Assembly: GCA_963678705.1 (NCBI GenBank)
Contig: OY783206.1
Span: 23,633,807-23,697,806, forward strand
Reading direction: 5' to 3'
Origin: Panorpa germanica
Lineage: Eukaryota > Arthropoda > Insecta > Mecoptera > Panorpidae
Length of the DNA: 64,000 nt
Shown: piece by piece, positions 13,230-24,431 of the stretch
How the letters are laid out: every line of letters begins with the position of its first letter
Numbering within the stretch: position 1 is the stretch's first letter
The notes under the pieces: generated by a model
The model's database searches: none
Told to the model about the DNA's origin: nothing
What the model saw: the letters and a program-made list of their open reading frames with translations, nothing else
Made by a program: the position numbers and the translations under genes

Positions 13230-13373
13230 CAGAGAAGAATGCTTATTCAAATATGGCCGAGGAAACATCGTATCTTCATCATCGAAGTCTTCTTTATATA
13301 TAACTACTCTGAACAAGTGGACATTATAGACAGGAATAATAATACGGTGAATTCCGTCATGTGCCATTGGCAA
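13230..13373 (-). CDS. Candidate isolated exon, unidentified
   Basis: Seen: on the minus strand a 144-base frame of 48 codons lies between gtgtacgcag (acceptor, 13374-13376) and CTG|GTAATA (donor at 13229). It encodes LPMAHDGIHRIIIPVYNVHL then FRVVIYKEDFDDEDTMFPRP. I do not recognise it. Its end phase (0) does not fit the Skeletor exon at 3963..4147, which needs phase 1. It may be a transposon scrap or an exon of a nested gene. The GC-richer DNA next to it (13430..13600) argues for a mobile origin. Confidence 0.22.
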
Positions 13374-13599
13374 CTGCGTACACGATCAGGATATCGCGGT
13401 TTGCACCAAAAAAAGTAAATAAATGTTATATGAAGGCGGCCTTATTGGAATTACGTGTTATTGGCAGAAGAGTACCCGCTGTCGCACACTTCAAGCGTAG
13501 TTTAACTGGACGTATACGCGCTACTACGCTTTACCTATCCGAACTCTGTAAATGTAATGAGACTTCGTACACTTCAAGCAATAAAGCCGTCTGAATACG

Positions 13600-15839
13600 G
13601 GCGTTACATATATCTCATTGCAGCCGAATATTAGTGAATTTTAACTTGTAAATGCAATCAGCCGTCTCAGACTGGAAGGGAATGTAATAGTCTCTTTCAT
13701 AACAGTGGTGTATCGATAAAAATTAAAGTTATAGTTTGCTCTCATTATAAATTATGTTAGTGCAAAACAACTCCACTACACCCTACAGTACACAAGTTGA
13801 TTTGGCGTACTGTTGTATAGGTACGTGGTATGTATGTATTGTGACACAACACGTGCAAAGAACATAGAAGTCTGCTTGTGTTGAGAGTTATAGCCGCTTA
13901 AGAGTTAAGAGAAACGCCTTCTTGTGGTTACTTGTTATATTATGTATGAGACTTGAAAAAGTTAGTCAAACAAATAATCCTATCTCGTCTACTAAACGAT
14001 GCGATGTTACCTTTGAATAATACTAAAATCTGCTGCATTCGATACTTGCGGTACTTTGATATGCAAATATTCCTCTAACCACGTTACGATACGTGCAAAG
14101 ACTTCCATGCTGATCTATGAACAATGCTTAACTTTAAACTGCACTTATTATTTACTAGTTAAATTAATTATATAACCAAATGTTGAAAAAGATAGTTGGT
14201 CACTATTGATGACCCTTACAAATAAGTTTTTCACTCATTATTTCCTCTAAAATATATACTATGAAATCGCATTTCCAACAATTTACAACACCGTTGTTAT
14301 AACGCAAAAAAGCCGGTCCGACAACGGTTTTTTCGAAACTTTCAAATTTTTCATAATTAACAATAAAACAATTATTATTGTAAACAAAACAAATATTGTT
14401 TGTTTAGCAAACAAACAATAAATTGCAAGGATTCGATTGGTATGACAAATGTTGATGTCGTGCATAACAGACACATGAAGAAAAGTATTTTTTGTAATAA
14501 TAAAAATTTTCATAATTTCTGCAGGTTTTAACTCATAATATAATTATAGTATTGCTGAATCTCTACGTATTTAAGCTAAATAAATCGTTTAAAACTATTT
14601 AGAACATTCCCTTTTGTATAAAATCGACTGAGATGCTGAAAATATATTTTTTTGAATCACTGTTACTGCTTGTCTGCTCTGTGTAAAAATCTTATAACTA
14701 CATTAAAACAACGTACTAGAAATGTATGTAAAACGCATCCTTACATAGATTTAGGCCTAATGGTATAAAACGGTTCTCCAGTTATGAACAAAAATCTGTT
14801 TTCCATTTGCTTGTGTTTTCACCTCTTGCTTTAACAGACAGTGTTACAATAATGCACATTACATTTAATAATGTTTAATGAAAAAATCAATCATATCATT
14901 ACAAATATACTAAATTCAAGCGAAGAAAACATATTTAAAATTTCTATAAAAATTTACATTGTAATTTAACCATTTTTTTAAACCATCCAATTTGTTGAAC
15001 ATTATCCGTCTGCCATTATTTTTATAGACAATTATTTTAAGAGAAATAAAACAACAAAGGACTCTTTTAGTTTTAACATTTTTAAAAATATTAAAATATA
15101 TGGGACATAACCTTATGTGGACATTCTTAGTTTTATTCCAATAATATAATAACTGATATACTAGATTCTAAATCAATATAACAACATTTTATTTAACATG
15201 TTAAAAACATGCATTAAATATGCTTACAATCCTGATATTGAAGTCGATTTTGATCACATATTAAATATATCGGAAGGCTACTTACTTCACGGGAAGTCAA
15301 TATTGTAAGAGCTTGTTTCCTGCAGTGACACGGGAGTTTAAAGCAATGTATTTACAGAGGTGGGTGAACAAACTACATAAGAATGAAATAAAATATATCG
15401 TTACTCTTTCTAAGATTTACTTTGGTAACTGATGATAGTAGGAAGGAATTAAAATAATAACAAATAGCGAGCAATAATAACAAAATATATCGTAATTTCC
15501 TTAAGTACAGTGCTTAAAGATTTCAACAATAACATAAAATTGCATTATTTAGCAGTTTAAAATAGTAAAATGTGTGTTTTTTATTTAATAGTAGTTTTAT
15601 TTCAGCCTCATTCGTGGATGGTTTTTAATTGTTTGCTAGGATAAAATATAAAACAATAAATGTGTATTAAAAAAAATTATTGTATTAAAAAAATGTATTT
15701 AAATTTCTCGTTATGTAGAAAAAAGTCACATATTGTTATAGGTCTTAAAACCTTTTTCGTATTATAATTCTAAGTGTTTCCATTTTCCATTTGTTTCCAT
15801 GTTTTCGAGTTTCACTAAGGTAGCTAGAATAATAATTGT
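13600..15839. other. No gene seen; hairpin and GC-richer patch
   Basis: About 13790..14130 is GC-richer than its surroundings and has LTR-like texture but no ends. A perfect hairpin is listed separately at 14395..14419. The remainder is AT-rich and featureless. Confidence 0.5.
14395..14419. repeat. Perfect 11-bp hairpin, 3-base loop
   Basis: ATTGTTTGTTT, loop AGC, AAACAAACAAT. It is a simple inverted repeat without an associated feature. Confidence 0.8.
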
Positions 15840-16025
15840 CTCTTGTTAATATTTTAGAAGATTAATTTTTAAGACTTTTGGCTTTCTCGGATTTTTTGTT
15901 AAATTTCCTTCAGTTCCATAATTTTTGAAATTTGGAAATTTAGAAATTCAAAAATTGAGTTGCATTATATATATCGGCTAACTTAGCTATGTAATTTACA
16001 AATTGAATAAAACATTCCCAAACTT
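15840..16025 (+). repeat. Dispersed repeat family 3, copy a
   Basis: Shares ttttaagacttttggc, a following ggatttttt...aaatttcct block and cggctaactt with 35540..36130. It directly precedes the R1-like scrap at 16040. Confidence 0.5.
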
Positions 16026-16039
16026 AAAAAAAACAATAA

Positions 16040-16140
16040 TTTAGATTGGGAAACGATGAGAAAGGGAGTGATGTGTAAGGTGTGCTTAAGAATGATAGAA
16101 ACGGTGGAACACATTAAGTATTCATGTGAGGAGAACAAAG
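16040..16140 (+). pseudogene. R1/Jockey-like ORF2 C-terminal scrap with zinc-finger motif
   Basis: Seen: FRLGNDEKGSDV runs from 16040 to a stop at 16076. In another frame from 16074 the sequence reads CKVCLRMIETVEHIKYSCE, a C-X2-C...H-X4-C motif. Known: insect non-LTR retrotransposon ORF2 proteins end with a 'FRxGNExxG..YW' stretch and then a CxxC..EHxxxxC zinc-finger motif. The frame change and stops show it is dead. The purine-rich sequence to about 16260 may be the rest of its C-terminus. Confidence 0.55.
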
Positions 16141-17399
16141 TAATTAAAAATGAAAATTAGATTGGGTAGGAATTAAAGGGAGGCAGTGAAGGAAAGCCGT
16201 GGATAGCGGAGATAGAGAAGAACAGAGTCTAAACATGAGGAAAGAGAAGCAATAGGAATTTAAATTTATCTATTTTGTTTGTATTTTTCTTTTTTCTTTT
16301 GGAAGGAGCGGTAGATATAGTGCAAGTATCGCATAATGTTAATAATCACAATGATATGATGTGTAATTTAATCATTAAACGCGAAGTGTCTTATCACTAA
16401 AAAATTATTTTCTTAAAAAAATGAATACATATATAATTAATATTGAACACCTGTTACAACTATTGAATGGAAAAATAGAATTTAAATTTGAAAATAATAT
16501 TATGAATATATTTCTTAAATATAAATAAAATTCATCAAATAAACATCGCTTTGCGCAGAGGAAAAACTTGAATTTTCAGGAATTTCTGCAAAAAGATATT
16601 AAAATAATTTTTTTAATGAAAACCTATTCTACAGAATTTTATAAAATTGAAATATATTGCTGTTGATATATGCTCGTCTTGATCTTAGTTATGAATTTTC
16701 GCTGATAGTACCTCGTTTTAATACAATCTGATATATATAAGTACCTTTATTTCATTATAATGTTTCAAATGTTTTGACCAGCTCCGACAAAATAGTGTTT
16801 CATAACAATTTATGAAGAATATATCTCAAAAATATAGTTAATTAAATAAGATAAATAAATTGGAAAAGTTTTAGATTCTTAGATTGTTTGACGAGTTTGT
16901 GAACAAATATAAAGTTAATATTTTTGTATGATAACGTTGTCCATACGTTACTATATTATAATGGTTACATTGCAGTTGACAGCGTTGTCATATTTCTCAA
17001 CAGTTTGATATTATATTTTATGTGATAGTGATAAAATATTTTATAGACTGGTGATTTTAGGAGGAGAGTGTATAATTTTTTTATGATGAACAAAATCCAA
17101 AAGGTTACTGTTAATTATATTCTACGATAATTATTTAATGATCTCTTGTTTTTAATAGTAATTCAGTACTAGATTACATACTATATATCACATGGCCTTT
17201 CGATTTTACATACTTTGATGTAAAAACTTAATAAAAAGTACTCTTTTATTATTTTGTTATTACTTGGATAAAACGATTTTAATGGTATTAGGTTATGTTT
17301 TCAAAAATCTCTACTAAGTCTTTGTGTCGCAAAATAGATGACCTACCTAAAATTTAGCACATCAATAGCACATCAAAATGATATTTTTCATTTCTACTT

Positions 17400-17712
17400 T
17401 AACTGTTCCAATTTTGTATTTAAGTAAATTGTGCATTCCCTGCACTATTTTTTAATTTAGCATTTATTTTAAGTTTTCTTTTAGATCCAATGTATCTAAA
17501 TTAAAAAAAATTATGTTATATTATAACCTCTAAAATGTAATAATCTGTAAAAATGCAGTAGGATATATTTTAAGTGATATTCAATTTCATATTTATTATT
17601 TACATATTTCATTTTTATTATTAATTGTTATTAAATATTTAACATTCAATTTTGTTCAGCTGTTGAACTGTCAAAATGTATATTAGTAACGACGCATGCG
17701 CAACCAACTAAA
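17400..17712 (+). repeat. Dispersed repeat family 4, copy a
   Basis: Shared blocks with 56885..57235: tataacctctaaaatgtaat, aaaaatgcagtaggat, acgacgcatgcgca and aaattaactaaac, same order and spacing. Confidence 0.65.
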
Positions 17713-18084
17713 TTAACTAAACACAAATTAAAACACATCATCATAAAAAATCACAATAAAATTTTCTACTTTTAATTACTACCAATGCCGGATCCTCGTC
17801 TTACAATATTAATTATGTTGCTGATTACTTCAATTACTGTCAATGTTGTTTGATGAAACTAGTGAATGAATTAAGCGCGATTATATACAAAAACGAATTA
17901 AACGTTATGTAAGAATTTCAACGTATATATTTTAAATTTTCTAAGTTGATCCACTCGCATAAAATATTCAAATATTTACAAGATCGGAAAACGTACTTTA
18001 ATTATGGATCAGTGTTTATTTCTTTATGGGAATCACTAATAGAAAAATAGTAAATAAAGCAAGCAATACTGGAGAAGTACACAA

Positions 18085-18185
18085 GTAAGATTTAGAATGG
18101 TAAATTATGAGAAAGGTAACCACAAATACTGGGAAGAAATAGAGAGGAAGGGTCTGGAGAAATTGTTGCTAGAAAAAGAAAAGTA
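18085..18185 (+). pseudogene. R1/Jockey-like ORF2 C-terminal scrap (second copy)
   Basis: From 18085 the frame reads VRFRMVNYEKGNHKYWEEIE, matching the same ORF2 region as the scrap at 16040 (FRLGNDEKGS) in the same orientation. The zinc-finger part is missing here; the sequence passes into a K/E-rich remnant. Upstream ORF2 (reverse transcriptase) is absent, so both are 5'-truncated or eroded copies. Confidence 0.5.
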
Positions 18186-18239
18186 AAAAAGGCGTAAAGC
18201 GGGATTAAAAAGAAGAGTACAAATGTAATTTAAAGTATT

Positions 18240-18844
18240 GTGTTAATTCAAAAATTAGTGTTGAACAAATATAAAAAGTTTAAAACTTCTTAAAGAGTTA
18301 TAAACCTACTAATAGAACTCACCGCGCTACTGAATTTACACAATACGTTATAATTTTTAAAAATGTTTTCAAAAAATTAAAAATCAAATGTTTTGACTAC
18401 TTTATTTTGTTGATCGTAGCACTAAAATATTATTATTTAAATTATTAAATCAGTTTTTATTTTAATTCATATTTGTTTGTTTTTAATATTTAAGAAACGG
18501 AGAGCGAATGTGTTTTTGATTTCTCATAACGTCTACTTACAGGACAAGCCATTGCGCTTCTGAATTTACAAACAACGTCATAGTTTTTCTAAAATACAGA
18601 ATAAGAACATGTGTAAAAGAATTCGTCTACGAATTATTCGTATAGAATCTCTCATAATTGTTAGAAACTATTATTATTATTATTCAAATTTAAATGGCTT
18701 TATTATATAATAATATATATAAAATTAAATAAATAAAAATGTTTAAAACGAAAAAACATCTGAAATGACAATGATCATTTTACTAATTCGTAATTTATTT
18801 TCTTAAAAATCCATCATCATAATTATTATATTGAATCTATTTCT
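18240..18844. other. No gene seen
   Basis: AT-rich, with two similar short blocks at about 18300 and 18540 (ccgcgctactgaatttac and attgcgcttctgaatttac) that suggest an old duplication. Confidence 0.5.
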
Positions 18845-18990
18845 TTGAAAATTTTGAATCAGCGCCGTCCATCGCGGGTACGTTAACTTAAAATTAGTAT
18901 ACCGCATAAAACAGTAAACGAGTATTTATTAATTTTAAACAATTGTGTTCACAAATTGCACAAACGCATCTGCTATAACTTCTATAAGAA
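18845..18990 (+). repeat. Dispersed repeat family 5, copy a
   Basis: Starts with aatcagcgccgtccatcgcg and continues with attagtataccgcataa and gagtatttattaatt, matching 31388..31640. Confidence 0.6.
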
Positions 18991-18999
18991 ATTAAATAG

Positions 19000-21340
19000 T
19001 AGGTAATTAATAGTATTGTATTCCAACGTTAGTAGAACCCCGACATAATTTTTATTACTAATAAGGAGCAAATATGTCTTCAAGTTGTTATTAAGAACAA
19101 GATCAGTTCAGTGATGTTATTTTTGGTGATAATTATAGATTTTATTTAATCAATTGTAAAGAATATATATATCTTTAGTCAGCGCTTAGCAGCCAATGTC
19201 ATTTTAAATCAACGGAAAAGCGCAATATTTCTGTGGAAAGTGGTAATATTTTTATTTTAATCCAAAGTACATAGTCTGAGGTTACTAATAGAGCACAATA
19301 TATGTCCACCTCGGCTTATAGACTTCTTATTAAACATCAATCTCTTAATAATTTTTTTTTCAAAACGTTATACATAACAGAGCGCGGGTGTATTTAGCCA
19401 ATAGCAGCTCTAATATTATTTTTAATCATTAAACTTACGTTGCCTCAAAGAAAAAATGCTTAAAGTCTTCAATAATCATATACATGGGGGATTATAATCA
19501 TCGAAAGATTGCTATATATTGTTCATTGTACATTCACCCTGCTATATTATTGCACTCTCTGAAGACTAACATACTTAGTTTCTTCACGGTTTTGATAAAT
19601 TACTAAAAACCACGCTTGTAGTATATAAACTAGTGTGGGTCTATTTTTAAACAAATTAAAATAAATTTAAATAAAAAAGAATAATTCTATTTCCAATGTT
19701 TTAAATTTTACTAATAAATATTCTGAAATAATAATAATACCTACGTTAATTAATAGAGTTAATTATTATATATATGTTTGTATTAGTATAAGTGAAAATG
19801 TCAATGTGATTAACCGTATCCGACCTTCGATATAACATTGTTTCTTATTATCCACTCGTTCATTTTTGTTTAGTTAGTTAGTCGATGTTACGTGTTATAA
19901 CTATCATACACAATAAAGCAGCAAACCGAAATATTTGATTTGTTTTAAAATTATTAACTTTGTACGCTCTGAAGCTTCTCACGTCATCCCTATTACCTTC
20001 GCCACTGGATAAAATTTTAAAATTCAAATACTAATTATATTTGAAATTTTACTTACAAAATAACAACTTTTCAGAAAATTTATAGAAGTAACAAAATATA
20101 TTTTTACAAAAACATTAATTACGGTGTTGCCCTCGCTTTCATAAATTGTTTTTTCTAATTAAAAAAGGGTTTGAATTATGTACGTCATAACAACAAATTT
20201 GAATTTTTTTTTGCTAGTTTAATTTATGTGACTATATTAATAAAAATGGTGGTGGAATAACTTATAACTCGAAATAATAGAATTTTTTACAGTGAGTTCG
20301 TAATAATATAATTATAATAATATAATAATATAATTTATTCCAGTCTGCTCATGATTTCTTTGAAGAGCAAAATATATTTTAAATGTACGACATGTTCAAA
20401 AACTAAGTGAAGTTTGTAGAGATAGTTTCTTAAAAGATTTTTGTCGTAATTTGGTAGTACTGCAATCAACTTAAAATCATTGCGTATTTTATCCAATCAG
20501 TCCACATTAGTACTGTATAACGATATTTTACGAACGGGGTTTCTTTTAAATTTTATGTTACATACGGAATTAAGAGCAGTGACTCGAAAGACTAATGTGG
20601 TGATTCAGTTTAAACAAACACACGTGCTTACGAGTGTTACAAAGCACCTAAATTACAAATTACGTAAATTTTTATAGTGGCCGCAATGTTTATGGTGTCG
20701 CGGTCCCATATATGTGAACTACTCCGCCGTCTAATAAATGTGTCTACACAATTATTGTGATATTATGGTCTGGTATCAAGCTTTAATGCTTTCTCTCATT
20801 GTGCTGTATAATAATACCTGTGCCCACCACCTATTTCTGAATGATCAAAATTTATATTGCGTAATAAACGAGTATGTCAAACACTTATGTGTGTAAATTA
20901 ATATCTCGCAAATTTCTCTAATATTTGATGAATTATACTTTCATTTTTATAAAGATAATTATAATTTATTACATTCTGCGGTTTGTCATCATTTAATTCT
21001 AACTTAATCACGTGTTACAGATTATAAAAAGTAAAAGTAAGTGTCTTGGTATAGTTCAAAGTCCCCTGACAACACATGCTCTCAGATGAGAATAATGCCT
21101 CCGGCTTATATTAGCAAAGGTTGTCAAAGTTAGGTCCTTAACAATAACCATTAGTGCTACAAAATTTGGGTTCTCTATTTAAGTTGTTATCATCAGTTGA
21201 CAAAATATGTTGTGTATTTTTATTATCAATGTTTAATAGGTTCATGGCATGATTAACACATCTACAATAAAGTAATTCTTAACTATTTGCCTACTAATCT
21301 ACCTACATATCATTAGATATTTCCTGCATATTTTGTGTAA
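19000..21340. other. No gene seen
   Basis: AT-rich. The open frame on + at 20480..20677 is flanked by somewhat GC-richer DNA (20470..20770) but matches nothing I know. A run of taata units lies at 20305..20337. Confidence 0.5.
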
Positions 21341-21344
21341 ATAA

Positions 21345-21460
21345 TATCCTGTATATAATGCATATACAAGAAATGAATATACTTTATACTTGTGACATAC
21401 ATTGTACGTTTCACATAAATGAATATAGTATGTATATCAAAATATATTCTTCACACTATC
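21345..21460 (+). repeat. Dispersed repeat family 6, copy a
   Basis: Opens with aatatcctgtatataatgca, then gacatacat and gaatatagtatgtatat. The same order appears at 26785, 36365 and 55560. Confidence 0.6.
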
Positions 21461-21472
21461 TAATAAAACTAC

Positions 21473-21530
21473 AGTTACCTGTTACTTAAACAATTTTACC
21501 TTATATACAACGTTTTTGATATACTTTTTG
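21473..21530 (+). repeat. Short repeat with GTTACCTGTTAC motif
   Basis: agttacctgttacttaaaca followed by ttttacctt and acaacgttttt. The close relative is at 57862..57940, with weaker ones at 57650, 12187 and 63147. Confidence 0.45.
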
Positions 21531-21632
21531 ATTTTAGAAAATTTACTAATTTCTCTTAGATTAATTTTACTGACGCATAAATTTTTTTTTGCGTAAAATA
21601 TGGCTTAAAATAACATTAAAATAAGATAAAAT

Positions 21633-21954
21633 AAAATTAAGTTAAGCGGTAACACCGCCTTTTATTTGTGGATACTCTTGTAAAACAATCAAGCTGTTCA
21701 ATCTCAGCCTTTGTATATACATAGATACGAATTCTGATGACTTCGTTTCACACGGTCTTGTTGTCGGTGCATACAACATAATCAAAATCAATCGTATCTT
21801 TAATACCGTATGATACTATAGAAGCAATTGGTATGATGTAGTCTAGATGTATGTATATTAGTAAGATAACCTCAGCACGGTTCATAAAGTTATAGCTCGT
21901 TCCAAACACTAAATGTATCATGTATTTTGTGAGTTTGTACACTAAGTAGAACAC
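21633..21954 (-). pseudogene. Possible decayed coding stretch, unidentified
   Basis: On the minus strand one frame is open from 21954 to 21748 (stop TGA) and stays open in the same frame to 21633, ending after KAEIEQLDCFTRVSTNKRR. The sequence just before the stop is GIKDTIDFDYVVCTDNKTV. I do not recognise it; chance in AT-rich DNA is possible. Confidence 0.15.
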
Positions 21955-22732
21955 AAAAGTTTATCACATAGTAGTATTAGATACGGCCTCTTAATATAAT
22001 AGACTGTAGCGTTACAAATATAGATTATTCGTAAGTAAGATTGGTTGCTTTTAAGGTTGTGTCACATTACTATATCTTGATAAAGTTGGCCTTAAATACT
22101 ATTTTTATTAGGTTCTAATATTATAAGAGAGAGAGAAGAACGGATATTAATTGCTCAATCGTATTCCGGTTATCATTTCAGAACTTCGAAAATATAAATA
22201 ATTAAGTAATATTTCAACTTTATTCTCGATATTATAAAGGTAGAAATCAATGATAAAATCAACCAACAGAAATTCTAATCTTAAAATAGTTATATCTCAG
22301 TCAGCTTTTGGATAATTAATATATATAGTTAATAGATATGTATTAGTATATATTTCAATAAAAGTTTAAAAAATCCGACTTAGACTTAGTTCACTCAACG
22401 TATGTTTACCATTCATTTATATTTAAGACCAAACATGAATAAAAATAGAGTTGTTCTTTTTATTCGATGGCAACACTTCACCGCATAAATGGCGCTAAAT
22501 TCAAATCTATTTACATACGCAACTTTTATAACCACAATGACTAAAAATCCATGGCCACCATTGCTTACAGTGATGATTATGTTTGACAAAAACCGTGGGA
22601 AGTTTTTAAACAATTGCTTATTCATATTCTTAACACAGTTTTTAAATTATGGTTGGTATAGTTGTATACTTTCACAATTATGACTCACTCACTCTAAGTT
22701 TTGTAGGTGTAGTTCTATTGTGCAGATGTCAA

Positions 22733-22755
22733 TTTTTTTTTTTTTTTTTTTTTTT
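22733..22755 (+). repeat. Poly-T run (23 bases)
   Basis: Uninterrupted T run. It could be the poly-A tail of a minus-strand retro-insertion, but no element body was identified next to it. Confidence 0.8.
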
Positions 22756-23111
22756 GCTGTAATTATACAACATTTATTAATATAATAATATATCCACTCT
22801 ACTTTTAAAGTGGTTATTGCAATATATATTACTATTAGTTTACTCTTTAAATAATGCAATGCCATCTAAATTATAAACTTATTTTAATGTCTCAGATACA
22901 GACTTTCATTATAGCTTTTGTACCCAGATTTATGTTTCTTTCATTTAGAAAAGTCTTTTTCATACATTTTTTACGTTAAAATATACTTATATGGTTTTAG
23001 TTCCATAAATGAAAGTTTAAGTTTAAATATTATTAAAAAATATATACCCCGCTTAACACTGTTTTATAACAAAGAACATATTTCAAACAACTACGTTTAA
23101 ATACACGTTCT

Positions 23112-23290
23112 TGTGAAATTTGGTTAGCGCCGTCTATCGTGGTTAAATATTAGTAAGACGTTTAATATTAGTAAGAAAACAAGCCAGTAACTTAGAATTA
23201 AATACCGAGTGAAACGGAAGATGAATGCTTCTTAATTAATTCACTTTATACAGCACAAAAATCACATCAAACACACTTTTACCTTGTACA
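23112..23290 (+). repeat. Dispersed repeat family 5, copy b
   Basis: Begins gaaatttggttagcgccgtc then tatcgtgg, with a later ccgag and ttaattaattcacttta region matching the copy at 31.4 kb. Confidence 0.5.
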
Positions 23291-23329
23291 CATAAAACAT
23301 AGTTTTTGATAAATTCAATGTAAAGTTTT

Positions 23330-23520
23330 ATAACAAAAGAAGTATCTCTTTCGACATAAATTTACGATTGATTTTATTAATAGCTTTTTATGCAAGATTG
23401 TATAATGTTACATATTAAACAAATCTTTTAGTACAATATTTTGAATGGATTTGCATTTATTTAATGACATTGTAACAAAATTATGTTAAACTTTAATTTC
23501 TCATTGTGATGTATTTTACA
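23330..23520 (+). repeat. Jockey-type 3' UTR-like repeat, copy a
   Basis: ctttttatgcaagattgtat and aatgttacatattaa, then gtaacaaaattatgttaaac. The same blocks follow the ORF2 scrap at 29761..29991 and recur at 49740..49910. Confidence 0.5.
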
Positions 23521-24189
23521 AACTATTTATAAAAGTGGCAAACAACAAAATAATGATATTATTATAAAAGTTTATAAATTCTAATAATTAAAAGATTATG
23601 AAATTGTTTTAAAAAGTATCTATTTAGTGTTCCTATTTATATCATTCATTTATTTGCAAAATGTACAAACAATCGTTTATTTCTCTAATTTGGTTTATTT
23701 AACCCGAAGTAAATATTTTCAAAAGATCTGGAGTTTTTTATAGTTGTTCTTTTTTCCAATATATTGAAAGCAAATATTTAAAAGAAGAGTCTGAAAAATT
23801 TAACGGATATATCAACCATCCAAATTATTGCCACAAGTTAAAAGATTTTTGAAAGACAAATTTGGTTAGTAGTATAGAGGTCGCTTCGAATCTTTAACTC
23901 CTTGTAATTGAATAAGTCATCAAATTAAATGCCCTAAAAAAATAGCATTAATCCTCGCCCCGTAATAGGATTAAGGTTGAAAACGAGTTGAATTAAAGAT
24001 TTATGTTTATTTACTTATAATTTCTAATATTTTCTTATACAACTTCTTATATTTCTCAAATTTTAAATATACAAACAAAAATATAATATATAATACATAA
24101 TATATAATATATTATATATTATTTCTATATATATAACAAAAATATAATGTACAAACATTAATCTACTTTTGAAACAATATATATGGATA

Positions 24190-24431
24190 TTAAATGGAGA
24201 CAAATATCACCGTGCTGCTATCGAACTTGAAGCTTCGATATAGCAACACTTAACAAAAACTCTGTGCAGCAACTGTCAGACGCAAATAACAGTCCATCAT
24301 CTCCTAGTAACACCTACCCACAATACCAAACTCAACGAGCAAAACACAGCATCAGTGGTGAACTAAAGGACATGCTTTCAGACAATTCAGAAAAAAATAG
24401 GAAAGTTCTCGAATTACTGATAAAATCTTAA
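24190..24431 (+). pseudogene. Decayed coding stretch, probably transposon-derived
   Basis: Seen: one frame reads NGDKYHRAAIELEASI and stops at 24241. A second frame, open from 24231 to a stop at 24429, reads on as ATLNKNSVQQLSDANNSPSS, then TYPQYQTQRAKHSISGELKD and NSEKNRKVLELLIKS. The two join by a frame change near 24240. The composition (Ser/Asn/Gln linker, then a leucine-spaced helix) is protein-like rather than random. I do not recognise the family. Gag/ORF1-like proteins of non-LTR elements can look like this. Confidence 0.35.
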
